DNA of 64,000 nt from assembly GCF_030450125.1 (NCBI RefSeq), contig NZ_CP123923.1, positions 5,270,001-5,334,000 of the forward strand, given 5' to 3'. The translations under genes were made by a program, and so were the position numbers. This DNA is from Streptomyces sp. WP-1 (GTDB lineage Bacteria; Actinomycetota; Actinomycetes; Streptomycetales; Streptomycetaceae). Below are positions 9,778 through 18,436 of the stretch, piece by piece (positions within the stretch are counted from its first letter, which is position 1; every line of letters starts with the position of its first letter). Under the pieces are notes generated by a model. It had not been told where the DNA came from and did not search any database. It saw nothing but the letters and a program-made list of their open reading frames with translations.

Positions 9778-10665
9778 TCAGGCGTGTTCGGTGGTCTCGT
9801 GTCCGGTGGTCTCGTGTCCGGTGGCCGCCGCCGCGGCGAGAGCGGGCCTGCCCGCGGGGCGGGCGGCGCGGCGCGGCGCGACGAGGTAGGCGAGCATCGG
9901 CAGCGCGTACACCAGCCAGGCCACCGCCTCGGCGACCACGGGCTGCGGCTGGAGGCCCAGGACACCGGTCAGCAGGGAGGACACCACGGTGCCGGGCCGC
10001 ACCAGCCAGCCCAGGTCCACGGCCTGCGCCTGACCGGCGTTCAGCCAGCCGGCCTCGTGGGCGGTGTGCATGACCGTCATGACCAGGCCGGCCGCGACGA
10101 GGACCAGGACCAGGCCGGTGACCTTGAAGAACCGGCCGAGGTTGAGACGCAGCCCGCCGCGGTAGATGCCGTAGCCGATGACGACCGCGATCAGGATGCC
10201 GATCAGCGCCCCGGCAGTGCCGCTCGCGACGCTGGTGCTGTTCTGGATCACCGAGATGAGGAACACGGCGGTCTCGAAGCCCTCCCGCAGCACGGCGAGG
10301 AAGGCCATGGCCACGAGGGCCCTGGCGGATCCCTGGGCCAGGGCGTGGGCGGCCTGGCCCTCCAGTTCCTTCTTCATGCCGCGGGCGTGCTTGTTCATCC
10401 ACAGGATCATGAAGGTGACCATGACGACGGCGAACGCGCCGATCACGGTCTCCATTGCTTCCTGCTGGCGCTGGGGCAGCTCACGGGAGAGCGTGATCAG
10501 CCCGATCCCGATCGCCAGGCACAGCAGGACGGCGGCGACCACTCCGATCCACACCTGGCGCAGGGCGTCGCGGCGGCCGTTGGCGCCGAGGAAGGCGGCG
10601 ATGATGCCGACGATGAGCGACGCCTCCAGGCCCTCCCGCAGCCCGATCACAAGAGTGGGGATCAC
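9778..10665 (-). CDS. efeU: High-affinity iron permease EfeU (FTR1 family)
   Basis: A membrane permease that imports iron. The seven-helix protein contains the two REGLE-type motifs that bind iron: REGLE near residue 10 and REGFE in the fourth helix region. The GTG start at 10665 is chosen because GGAAGGG lies about 10 nt upstream; the nearer ATG is out of frame and stops after three codons. Length is 295 aa. It is the first gene of the operon and sits directly behind an iron-box promoter. A His/Gly-poor but Ala-rich C-terminal tail follows the last helix. Confidence 0.92.
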   Translation of the reverse strand: MIPTLVIGLREGLEASLIVGIIAAFLGANGRRDALRQVWIGVVAAVLLCLAIGIGLITLSRELPQRQQEAMETVIGAFAVVMVTFMILWMNKHARGMKKELEGQAAHALAQGSARALVAMAFLAVLREGFETAVFLISVIQNSTSVASGTAGALIGILIAVVIGYGIYRGGLRLNLGRFFKVTGLVLVLVAAGLVMTVMHTAHEAGWLNAGQAQAVDLGWLVRPGTVVSSLLTGVLGLQPQPVVAEAVAWLVYALPMLAYLVAPRRAARPAGRPALAAAAATGHETTGHETTEHA

Positions 10666-10724
10666 TGGGACATTCCCTTCCGGACAGCACTCGAACGTGT
10701 CTGAGAGTAATCCCCACTCATACA

Positions 10725-10746
10725 AGGTAAGGCTAGGCTTACCTAA
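10725..10746 (-). promoter_or_regulatory. Iron box (DmdR/IdeR/DtxR-type operator) for efeUOB
   Basis: On the minus strand the sequence TTAGGTAAGCCTAGCCTTA matches the actinobacterial iron-box consensus TTAGGTTAGSCTAACCTAA at 16 of 19 positions and is palindromic (AGGTAAG / CTTACCT). It lies about 60-80 nt upstream of the efeU start, where iron-loaded repressor would block transcription. Repression by iron is inferred from the family of regulators. Confidence 0.85.
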
Positions 10747-10856
10747 AGGGTAGGTAATTGCGCCGCCGTCCCGGGCCGGAACGGTGCATGGCTCCCCGCG
10801 TCCGCCCGGCTGTCGCCCCCGCCTTCGAAGTGAAGGCGAAGGTGGCCAAAAATTCC

Positions 10857-11711
10857 TTAGTCGTCCGTGTGGTGCCGGAACGTCCGGCGGCGGGCCGAGT
10901 GCCGGCGGGAGCGGGTTCGGGAGACGAGGTCGTTCCATTGGCGGCGGACCTCGTCGTCGGGAGTGCGTCCGCCGTGGGAGATGCGGGTCAGTTCGTCGCG
11001 GATCTCGCGGCCCGTCACCGAGGCGCCGACGAGGCAGAGCATGACCGCGAAGAGGGCGGAGATCATCGCGAAGACGGCGCCGACGACGCCGTAGCGGTGG
11101 GCCGAGGTGTTGAAGAGGTGGGGGAGGTAGAGGGTCGCGCCCACCGAGTAGACCGCGATGGCCACCGCGCCGGTGACGCCGAAGGGGATCAGGTCGCGCC
11201 AGGCGATCCGGCGGGCGGACAGCAGGACACCCGTCCACACCAGGAAGACCGCGGTCACCGGCAACTCCACCGCCGCGCTGAGCAGATGCGCCCGGCTCTC
11301 GCTCGGCAGCGCCTGGATCAGGCCGCTGACCGCCATGTAGCAGGCGCCGGAGAGCAGCCAGCCCAGTCCGTTGCGGGTGTTGCGCACACTCAGGGACCGG
11401 AGCTCCCAGGTCTGCTCGAACAGGCGTTGCAGGGCACGGGTGAAGCTCAGCGCCGACACCGCGAGGAACAGGACGCCCAGGACGCTGGCGTCCACCTGCC
11501 CCTGCTCGGGGGAGAAGAGCGCGTTGACCGCCGTCGCGCCTTCGTCCGTCAGGCCGTACCGGGTGATCAGCTGCCGCGCGATGTCGTACGAACCGACGCT
11601 GTTCAGCACCGCCGCGGCCAGGATCACCAGCGGCACCAGCGCGGTCAGGGCGCTGGAGGCGAGGGCCATGGAGCGGTCGAAGCCCGCGACCCGCTGGAAG
11701 CGGCCCAGCAC
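10857..11711 (-). CDS. YihY/BrkB-family integral membrane protein
   Basis: A six-helix inner-membrane protein of the YihY (former 'ribonuclease BN') family, of unknown function. The motif RVAGFDRSMALASSALTALVPL near the N-terminus and the regularly spaced hydrophobic segments are typical. The C-terminus is a basic tail (RSRRHSARRRTFRHH). The start is a problem. The only standard in-frame start codon after the antisense region is the GTG at 11711 (284 aa). Similarity-looking sequence (LRALTFWLRPAFTLR) extends about 20-30 residues further upstream, where a GGAGGG at about 11785-11791 is followed only by ACG codons. A non-standard start is possible. It is transcribed toward efeU but separated from it by the iron-box promoter. 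Confidence 0.8.
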   Translation of the reverse strand: MLGRFQRVAGFDRSMALASSALTALVPLVILAAAVLNSVGSYDIARQLITRYGLTDEGATAVNALFSPEQGQVDASVLGVLFLAVSALSFTRALQRLFEQTWELRSLSVRNTRNGLGWLLSGACYMAVSGLIQALPSESRAHLLSAAVELPVTAVFLVWTGVLLSARRIAWRDLIPFGVTGAVAIAVYSVGATLYLPHLFNTSAHRYGVVGAVFAMISALFAVMLCLVGASVTGREIRDELTRISHGGRTPDDEVRRQWNDLVSRTRSRRHSARRRTFRHHTDD

Positions 11712-11916
11712 CCGCAGGGTGAACGCCGGACGCAGCCAGAAGGTGAGGGCCCTGAGCAGGCGCCGGCCGCGGTTCTCCGCCGTCGTACCCTCCGGGACGT
11801 TCAGAAGGGGCAGAACAGGTAAAAGGGAGGGTAGCCGTCCGCGCCCGTCCCGCTCCCGGTCGACACGGGGGGAACCTTCGGGTGGCGAAACGCGTACTCT
11901 TGGGAGGAGGACCGGC

Positions 11917-12005
11917 GTGTTTCCCCGCCGATGCGGGGGATCCGGACTACGACACCGGGCAAGCGTCGGCCCGGACGTGTTCCCCGCGCAGGCGGGGTTG
12001 GTGCA
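11917..12005 (+). CRISPR. Relic type I-E-like CRISPR unit (two degenerate repeats, one spacer)
   Basis: Two 29-nt copies start with GTGTT and contain the CCCC(N)CGGGG dyad: 11917-11945 (TTTCCCCGCCGATGCGGGGG) and 11977-12005 (TTCCCCGCGCAGGCGGGG). The start-to-start distance is 60 nt, leaving a 31-nt spacer at 11946-11976. Both the repeat form and the 60-61-nt period match actinobacterial type I-E arrays. No cas gene and no trustworthy third repeat are nearby. The second copy overlaps the 5' region of the next gene. It is either an orphan array remnant or a repeat captured as a leader hairpin. Confidence 0.55.
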
Positions 12006-12033
12006 CGGACCGCGTACACAAGGAGAAGTTCCA

Positions 12034-12852
12034 CTGGGCAAGCGACAGCCCGAAGGCCCGCCGCCCGCACCCGCGGTGCAGCGCATCCGACTGCGCTACA
12101 CCAAGCGCGGCCGCCTGAGGTTCACCAGCCACCGAGACTTCCAGCGCGCCTTCGAGCGTGCGCTGCGCCGCGCCGAGGTGCCCATGGCTTACTCGGCCGG
12201 ATTCACGCCGCACCCGAAGGTGTCGTACGCCAATGCCGCACCCACCGGCACCGGCAGTGAGGCGGAGTACCTGGAGATCGCGCTCACCGCGTCGCGCGAC
12301 CCCGAGACACTGCGCGTCCTCCTCGACGAGTCGCTGCCCACCGGGCTCGACATCGTCGACGCCGTGGAGGCGCACACCTCGGGTCTCGCCGACCGGCTGA
12401 CGGCCTCCGTCTGGGAGCTCAGGCTCACCGGAGTCGATCCGGCCGACGCCGAGCGCGCGGTCGAGGCCTTCAACGGGGCCGAGTCCGTCGAGGTGCAGCG
12501 CATGGCCAAGAACGGTGTGCGCACCTTCGACGCCCGCCCGGCCGTGGCGAGCCTTCAGGCGCACGGCGCACCGGCTGATGGGCCGACCGGCCAGCCCTGT
12601 GCGATACTGCGGCTGGTTGTTCGGCACGTGACGCCTGCCGTACGACCCGACGACGTCCTGTCCGGTCTCCGCGCCGTGGCCGACCTGGCGCCGCCGGTCC
12701 CCGCTGCGGTGACCAGGCTGGCGCAGGGGCTGTTCGATGAAGAGACCGGCACGGTGACCGACCCGCTCGCGCCCGACCGCGAGGCAGCCCCGGCCCAAAC
12801 GGCCGTACCGGCCGCCGCCGCGACGGTGCCGGCGCCGGAAGGTTCCGCGTAG
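12034..12852 (+). CDS. TIGR03936/DUF2344 radical-SAM-associated protein
   Basis: A soluble protein that accompanies the TIGR03960 radical SAM enzyme; in some bacteria the two are fused. The conserved N-terminal block RIRLRYTKRGRLRFTSHRDF and the following PHPKVSYANAAPTG segment are clear. The start is uncertain. A strong ribosome-binding site AAGGAGAA at 12020-12027 is followed 6 nt later by CTG (12034), giving 272 aa. GTG codons in frame at 12001 and 12076 lack a site at proper spacing. I prefer the CTG. The C-terminal 40 residues are Ala/Pro-rich and probably disordered. Its partner is 4.8 kb upstream. It may be co-transcribed with rne, which starts 263 nt downstream. Confidence 0.85.
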   Translation: MGKRQPEGPPPAPAVQRIRLRYTKRGRLRFTSHRDFQRAFERALRRAEVPMAYSAGFTPHPKVSYANAAPTGTGSEAEYLEIALTASRDPETLRVLLDESLPTGLDIVDAVEAHTSGLADRLTASVWELRLTGVDPADAERAVEAFNGAESVEVQRMAKNGVRTFDARPAVASLQAHGAPADGPTGQPCAILRLVVRHVTPAVRPDDVLSGLRAVADLAPPVPAAVTRLAQGLFDEETGTVTDPLAPDREAAPAQTAVPAAAATVPAPEGSA

Positions 12853-13115
12853 GGACGGACGTCGTAAGCGCCGCCCTCGTACTCGGGAGCCACCTGGGTC
12901 GGGCAGCGCACCGACCAGAAGACTTTCGCCAGGCCGTACCGACAAGGCGTACGGAACCGGCGAGACAGGACACAGAGTGCTCCCGTGCGGCGCCCGCGCC
13001 CCGGACGGCGGCCATCGCGCATCGCGCGGCCGCGGACGTCACCGGTGGACGGCCCCTTCGGGCCGGTGCCGGAACCAGGCGCGGCGCCCGGGAGCCTGAC
13101 GGGAGAAACGCCCGC

Positions 13116-16100
13116 ATGCTTGAGCCGACCGAACCCAATGAGGGTTCCGAACTGAACACCCCGAGCGACACCCTGCCGCCGCGCAGGCGTCGCCGTGCCG
13201 CCTCCCGGCCGGCGGGTCCGCCCGTCGCGGGGGAGGCGTCCGCCGAGGTGACCGTCCCGGCCATACCGGCCGCGGAGGACACCGAGGAGACGGCGGAGAA
13301 CGCCGCCGGGGACCAGACCCCCCAGGCGGAGGAGACCGCACCCGCCGCGCGTCCGCGCCGCCGTGCCGCGCGCCGCGCCTCGGCCCCCGCCGGCGCACCC
13401 GCCGCCGAGGCCGTCGAGTCCGCGGAGACCGTCGCGCCGACCGCAGCCGCGGAGGTCGCCGAGGGCGGCGAGGTCGTCGTCGGCGAGGAGGCCGCACCGC
13501 GGCGCACCCGCCGCCGCGCCACCCGCAGCGTCGCCACGCCGAGCGCGGAGGCGGAGGCCACCGCCGAAGCCCCCGCCGAGACCGAGAGCCCGGCCGAGAC
13601 CCCGGCCGCAGCCGAGGCCGGGGCCCCCGCCGCGCGTCCGCGCCGCCGCACCGGCCGCCGCGCCGCCGCGCCCGCCGCCGAGGTCACCGAGACCGCCGTA
13701 CCGGCCGCCGAGGCCGCCGAGACCCCGGCCGCGGAGGCCGAGCCGGCCGAGGAGGCGCCCGCGCGTCCCCGCCGCCGTGCCACGCGCCGTGCGTCCGCGC
13801 CCGCCGGAGCCCCGGCCGGTGCGCCCGCCGCCGCCGAGGTCGCCGAGGCCGTCGAGCAGGCGGAGACCGTCACGCCGCCGGCCGCCGTCGAGGCCGCACC
13901 GGTCCAGGAGGAGGCGCCCGCCGCCCCCACCCGTCGCCGGGCCACCCGCCGTGCCTCCGCGCCCGCCGGCTCGCCCGAACCCGCGCCCGCCGAGGCCGCC
14001 GAGACCGTCGTACGGGCCACCGCCGAGGCCGCTCCCGAGGCCGCCCCGGCCGCCGAGGAGCCCGCCGCCGAGGCCGCCCCCGCCCGCACCCGCCGTCGCG
14101 CCACCCGCCGCGCCTCCGCGCCCACCGGCGCGCCGAAGGCCGCCGAAGAGGCCCCCGCCGAGCCGGTCGCCGAGCCCGCCGTCGAGGCGCAGGCCCCCGC
14201 CGCGGAAACCGGGAACGCCGAGGCCGAGAGCGAGGACGCCGCCCCGCGCCGTGCCCGCCGCCGCGCCACCCGCCGGGTCACCGCGCCCGAGAGCGCCCCC
14301 GCCGAGACGGCGCACACCCCGGAGGTTCCCGTCACCACGCACACCACCGAGCCCGCGCCGGCCGTCGAGGCCGTCCCGGCCGCCGCCGAGGCGTCCGGGA
14401 CCGCCGACACTCCCGCTCCGCGCCGGGCCCGGCGCCGGGCCGTGCGCCCCGCGTCCGGGTTCTCCGAGCCCGCGCGCGGCGCCGGGGCCGAGGAGGGCTC
14501 GCGCCGTCCCGCCCGTCCCGCCGTCGCCGTCTTCCAGGCGCCGGTGTTCGCCGAGCCGCGCTTCCAGACCCCCGAGCGGGCCGCCGCCGAGGCCGCCGCG
14601 GGAGCCGTCGAGCCCGCCGAGCCCGCCGAGGCCGAGCAGCCCGCGGAGCCGCAGCAGCGCGCGGAGTACGCCGAGGAGCGTGCCGAGGCCGGTTCGCGCC
14701 GGCGCCGCCGTCGCCGTGCCGAGCGCGTCGAGGAGGCCCCGGTCGTCGAGGCCGCCGACGAGGACGAGGACGAGGACGAGGAGCCGGAGGGCGCCGAGGG
14801 CGAGGCCGAGGACGCCGAGGGCTACGAGGAGTCCTCCTCGCGCCGCCGTCGCCGCCGGGGCGGCCGTCGCCGCCGTCGCGGGGACGCCGCCGAGGGCGAG
14901 GGCGGCGAGGAGTCCGAGGAGCTGGCCGCCGAGCAGGCCGCGCAGGACGCCGAGGACACCGCCGAGCAGGAGGAAGAGGACGACGAGGACGCGCACGGCG
15001 AGGAGTCCGCCGGCTCCAGCGCCGGCAGCCGTCGCCGTCGTCGCCGCCGTCGCCGCGCCGGTGAGTCCGCCGCGGACGGCGAGCCGTCCTTGGACGACCC
15101 GGAGCGTACCGTCGTCAAGGTCCGCGAGCCGCGCAAGCAGAGCGAGCCGTCCGACGAGGTGCAGTCCATCAAGGGCTCGACCCGTCTGGAGGCGAAGAAG
15201 CAGCGCCGCCGCGAGGGCCGTGAGCAGGGCCGCCGCCGTGTCCCGATCATCACCGAGGCCGAGTTCCTGGCCCGCCGTGAGGCCGTCGACCGGGTGATGG
15301 TCGTCCGCCAGCACGGCGAGCGCACCCAGATCGGCGTCCTTGAGGACAACGTGCTCGTGGAGCACTACGTCAACAAGGAGCAGTCGACGTCGTACGTCGG
15401 CAACGTCTACCTCGGCAAGGTGCAGAACGTGCTGCCGTCGATGGAGGCCGCCTTCATCGACATCGGCAAGGGCCGCAACGCCGTGCTGTATGCCGGTGAG
15501 GTCAACTTCGGCGCGCTCGGCATGGGCAACGGCCCGCGGCGCATCGAGTCCGCCCTCAAGTCCGGGCAGTCGGTCCTGGTGCAGGTCACCAAGGACCCGA
15601 TCGGGCACAAGGGCGCGCGTCTGACCAGCCAGGTCTCCCTGCCGGGCCGCTACCTCGTGTACGTCCCCGAGGGCTCCATGACCGGCATCAGCCGCAAGCT
15701 GCCCGACACCGAGCGGGCCCGGCTGAAGACGATCCTCAAGAAGATCGTCCCCGAGGACGCGGGTGTCATCGTGCGCACCGCCGCCGAGGGCGCGAGCGAG
15801 GACGAGCTGCGCCGCGACGTCGAGCGGCTCCAGGCGCAGTGGGAGGACATCCAGAAGAAGGCCAAGAGCGGCAACGCGCCGACGCTGCTCTACGGCGAGC
15901 CGGACATGACCGTCCGGGTCGTGCGCGACATCTTCAACGAGGACTTCTCCAAGGTCATCGTCAGCGGTGACGACGCCTGGCAGACGATCCACGGGTACGT
16001 CGCGCACGTCGCCCCGGATCTCGCGGGCCGCCTGTCGAAGTGGACCTCCGAGGTCGACGTCTTCGCCACCTACCGGATCGACGAGCAGCTCGCCAAGGCG

Positions 16101-17561
16101 CTGGACCGCAAGGTCTGGCTGCCCAGCGGCGGTTCGCTGGTGATCGACCGGACCGAGGCGATGGTCGTCGTCGACGTCAACACCGGCAAGTTCACCGGCC
16201 AGGGCGGCAACCTGGAGGAGACGGTCACCAGGAACAACCTGGAGGCGGCCGAGGAGATCGTGCGCCAGCTGCGGCTGCGCGACCTCGGCGGCATCATCGT
16301 GATCGACTTCATCGACATGGTCCTGGAGTCCAACCGCGACCTGGTGCTGCGCCGCCTGCTGGAGTGCCTGGGCCGCGACCGCACGAAGCACCAGGTGGCC
16401 GAGGTGACCTCGCTGGGCCTGGTGCAGATGACCCGTAAGCGGGTCGGTCAGGGCCTGCTGGAGTCCTTCTCCGAGACCTGTGTGCACTGCAACGGCCGCG
16501 GTGTCATCGTGCACATGGAGCAGCCCGGTTCGGCCGGCGCCGGTGGCGGCGGCAAGCGCAAGAAGCGCGGCCGCGGCGGCGACGCGCAGGAGCAGCCGCA
16601 CGAGCACGAGCATGTGCACGAGACCGCCGCGGTCGCCGTGGACAGCGGCGAGGCCGCCGCGCCGGAGATCGAGACGGCCGCCGAGGTGGCCGCCGAGATC
16701 GCCGAGCCGGTCGCCCTCACGGCCCCGGAGTTCACGCCGGACGAGGAGCTGTACAGCAGCGTCGCCGAGGCGGAGGCGGCGGCCGGTCGCGGCCGTACCC
16801 GCCGCCGGGCGAGCCGTCGCGCGTCGGCCCCGGCGGGCGCGCCGAAGGCGGAGAGGTCCGCCCGCAAGTCCGCTCGGGCGAAGGACGCCGAGGAGGACGT
16901 TGTCGCCGAGGCCGCCGTGCCGACCGCGCAGGACGTCACCGCCGAGGAGGCCGCGGCCCGTCCGGTGCGGCCCGAGCCGGCTGCCGAGGCGCTGGCCGAG
17001 CCCGCCGCCGTCGAGGACCAGGTGGTGCCGGCTCCCGAGGCCGCCGAGGAGGCGCCCAAGGGCCGTACCCGCCGTCGGGCGACCCGGAAGGTGTCCGCGC
17101 CTGCCGGTTCCCCCGCGGGTGCCGAGGCCGCCGTGGTGACCGTCGCCGAGACCGCGCCCGCGGCCCCGGTGGCGGAGCCCGCCGCCGAGGAGGCTCCGGC
17201 GCCCGCCGAGAGCGCCGCGCCGGCCCGTCCGCGCCGTCGCGCGGTGCGGAAGACGGCCGCGCCGACCGCGTCCGAGGAGACTGCCGTCGTGGTCGTCCCG
17301 GCGGCCGCGGAGGCTCCCGTCGAGGAGGCCCCCGCCGAGGCGGCTGCCGCCGAGGGGGGCGAGGCCCCGGCCAAGAAGACCGCCCGCAAGGCGGTCAAGA
17401 AGGCCACGGCGAAGAAGGCGGCCACCAAGAAGACGGCGGCGAAGAAGACCGCCGCCAAGAAGACCGCCGCGAAGAAGACGACGGCCAAGAAGGCGGCCGC
17501 CACGAAGAAGACGGCGGCCAAGAAGACGGCGGCGGCCCCGGAGTCGACCTCCGTCGACTGA
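13116..17561 (+). CDS. rne: Ribonuclease E/G family endoribonuclease, very large
   Basis: The endoribonuclease that processes rRNA and degrades mRNA. The catalytic core occupies only about residues 700-1150: an S1 RNA-binding domain (VGNVYLGKVQNVLPSMEAAFIDIG), the DNase I-like metal site (DVNTGKFTGQGG and IVIDFIDM), and the zinc-link cysteines CVHC. The core is flanked by long low-complexity arms. The N-terminal arm (about 1-690) holds eight copies of a RRRATRRASAPAG-type motif embedded in Ala/Glu/Pro-rich sequence, plus acidic and RRRRRR clusters. The C-terminal arm has three more copies and ends in a Lys/Ala tail (KKTAAKKTAAKK). At 1481 aa it is long even for Streptomyces RNase E. In the family such arms bind RNA and degradosome partners. 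The ATG start has GGGAGAAA upstream. Confidence 0.95.
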   Translation: MLEPTEPNEGSELNTPSDTLPPRRRRRAASRPAGPPVAGEASAEVTVPAIPAAEDTEETAENAAGDQTPQAEETAPAARPRRRAARRASAPAGAPAAEAVESAETVAPTAAAEVAEGGEVVVGEEAAPRRTRRRATRSVATPSAEAEATAEAPAETESPAETPAAAEAGAPAARPRRRTGRRAAAPAAEVTETAVPAAEAAETPAAEAEPAEEAPARPRRRATRRASAPAGAPAGAPAAAEVAEAVEQAETVTPPAAVEAAPVQEEAPAAPTRRRATRRASAPAGSPEPAPAEAAETVVRATAEAAPEAAPAAEEPAAEAAPARTRRRATRRASAPTGAPKAAEEAPAEPVAEPAVEAQAPAAETGNAEAESEDAAPRRARRRATRRVTAPESAPAETAHTPEVPVTTHTTEPAPAVEAVPAAAEASGTADTPAPRRARRRAVRPASGFSEPARGAGAEEGSRRPARPAVAVFQAPVFAEPRFQTPERAAAEAAAGAVEPAEPAEAEQPAEPQQRAEYAEERAEAGSRRRRRRRAERVEEAPVVEAADEDEDEDEEPEGAEGEAEDAEGYEESSSRRRRRRGGRRRRRGDAAEGEGGEESEELAAEQAAQDAEDTAEQEEEDDEDAHGEESAGSSAGSRRRRRRRRRAGESAADGEPSLDDPERTVVKVREPRKQSEPSDEVQSIKGSTRLEAKKQRRREGREQGRRRVPIITEAEFLARREAVDRVMVVRQHGERTQIGVLEDNVLVEHYVNKEQSTSYVGNVYLGKVQNVLPSMEAAFIDIGKGRNAVLYAGEVNFGALGMGNGPRRIESALKSGQSVLVQVTKDPIGHKGARLTSQVSLPGRYLVYVPEGSMTGISRKLPDTERARLKTILKKIVPEDAGVIVRTAAEGASEDELRRDVERLQAQWEDIQKKAKSGNAPTLLYGEPDMTVRVVRDIFNEDFSKVIVSGDDAWQTIHGYVAHVAPDLAGRLSKWTSEVDVFATYRIDEQLAKALDRKVWLPSGGSLVIDRTEAMVVVDVNTGKFTGQGGNLEETVTRNNLEAAEEIVRQLRLRDLGGIIVIDFIDMVLESNRDLVLRRLLECLGRDRTKHQVAEVTSLGLVQMTRKRVGQGLLESFSETCVHCNGRGVIVHMEQPGSAGAGGGGKRKKRGRGGDAQEQPHEHEHVHETAAVAVDSGEAAAPEIETAAEVAAEIAEPVALTAPEFTPDEELYSSVAEAEAAAGRGRTRRRASRRASAPAGAPKAERSARKSARAKDAEEDVVAEAAVPTAQDVTAEEAAARPVRPEPAAEALAEPAAVEDQVVPAPEAAEEAPKGRTRRRATRKVSAPAGSPAGAEAAVVTVAETAPAAPVAEPAAEEAPAPAESAAPARPRRRAVRKTAAPTASEETAVVVVPAAAEAPVEEAPAEAAAAEGGEAPAKKTARKAVKKATAKKAATKKTAAKKTAAKKTAAKKTTAKKAAATKKTAAKKTAAAPESTSVD
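13180..14460 (+). repeat. Repeated Arg-rich motif units in the N-terminal arm of RNase E
   Basis: Within the coding sequence, a short segment encoding (R/T)RRRATRRASAPAG or variants recurs about every 130-180 nt, eight times. Between the copies lie Ala-Glu-Pro-rich spacers of varying length. Three similar units recur after the catalytic core (about 16790-17250), so the same module was used on both sides. Confidence 0.7.
17370..17540 (+). repeat. Lys/Ala-rich tandem repeat at the RNase E C-terminus
   Basis: A tandem array of AAGAAGACGGC-like units encodes repeated KKTAA pentapeptides, resembling histone H1 or HU-type tails. It is likely a disordered, positively charged RNA-binding tail. Confidence 0.7.
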
Positions 17562-17579
17562 CCGGTCACCGGCACGTCT

Positions 17580-17624
17580 GGGTGCGGTCCTGTCCGCGAG
17601 GAGAGGGCCGCACCCGCTTTTTTC
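17580..17624 (+). terminator. Intrinsic terminator after rne
   Basis: GGGTGCGG..CC pairs with GG..CCGCACCC, followed by GCTTTTTTCC. The T-run is unusual for this genome and makes it a convincing rho-independent terminator, 20 nt after the stop. Confidence 0.85.
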
Positions 17625-17683
17625 CAGCGGGCCGGGGCACCGCGCCCCGCGCCCGCGCCCCTGAACCGAAGGAGAGAACCGCG

Positions 17684-18436
17684 ATGATAGGCCTCGTGCT
17701 GGCGGCCGGCGCCGGACGGCGACTGCGCCCCTACACGGACACCCTGCCCAAGGCCCTGGTGCCGGTGAGCGCACAGGACGCGCCCGAGGCCGTCTCCGTC
17801 CTGGACCTGACCCTGGGCAACTTCGCGGAGATCGGGCTGACCGAGGTCGCGGTCATCGTCGGCTACCGCAAGGAGGCCGTCTACGCCCGTAAGGCCGAGT
17901 TCGAGCAGAAGTACGGCCTGAAGCTGACGCTCATCGACAACGACAAGGCCGAGGAGTGGAACAACGCCTACTCCCTGTGGTGCGGGCGCGACGCGCTCAA
18001 GGACGGTGTGATCCTCGCCAACGGCGACACCGTGCACCCGGTCTCGGTCGAGAAGACGCTGCTGGCCGCGCGCGGCGACGGCAAGAGGATCATCCTCGCG
18101 CTGGACACCGTGAAGTCCCTGGCGGACGAGGAGATGAAGGTCGTCGTCGACCCTGAGAAGGGCATGACGCGCATCACCAAGCTGATGGACCCGGCCGAGG
18201 CCACCGGCGAGTACATCGGTGTGACCCTGATCGAGGGCGACGCCGCCGAGGAGCTGGCCGACGCCCTGCGCACGACCTTCGAGCGCGACCCCCAGCTGTA
18301 CTACGAGGACGGCTACCAGGAGCTGGTCGACCGCGGCTTCCGGATCGACGTGGCGCCCATCGGCGACGTCCCGTGGGTCGAGATCGACAACCACGACGAC
18401 CTCGCCCGCGGGCGGGAGATCGCATGCCGGTACTGA
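17684..18436 (+). CDS. Sugar/alcohol-phosphate nucleotidyltransferase (LicC/GlmU-like)
   Basis: A Rossmann-type nucleotidyltransferase that would activate a phosphorylated small molecule with CTP or another NTP. The N-terminal signature LVLAAGAGRRLRPYTDTLPK is the nucleotide-binding loop with its catalytic lysine, and ILANGDTV carries a metal-binding Asp. At 250 aa it resembles phosphocholine cytidylyltransferase-type enzymes. AAGGAGAG lies 10 nt before the ATG. Its last 13 nt overlap the next gene, a sn-glycerol-1-phosphate dehydrogenase, so the natural guess is a cytidylyltransferase for glycerol-1-phosphate or a related polyol phosphate. The substrate is an inference from context. Confidence 0.85.
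   Translation: MIGLVLAAGAGRRLRPYTDTLPKALVPVSAQDAPEAVSVLDLTLGNFAEIGLTEVAVIVGYRKEAVYARKAEFEQKYGLKLTLIDNDKAEEWNNAYSLWCGRDALKDGVILANGDTVHPVSVEKTLLAARGDGKRIILALDTVKSLADEEMKVVVDPEKGMTRITKLMDPAEATGEYIGVTLIEGDAAEELADALRTTFERDPQLYYEDGYQELVDRGFRIDVAPIGDVPWVEIDNHDDLARGREIACRY

Noticed and set aside
12555..17774. A 1739-codon open frame antisense to rne, rich in Gly, Leu and Arg
   Set aside because: It is a GC-bias shadow of the repetitive RNase E gene; rne itself shows all catalytic motifs and a proper start.
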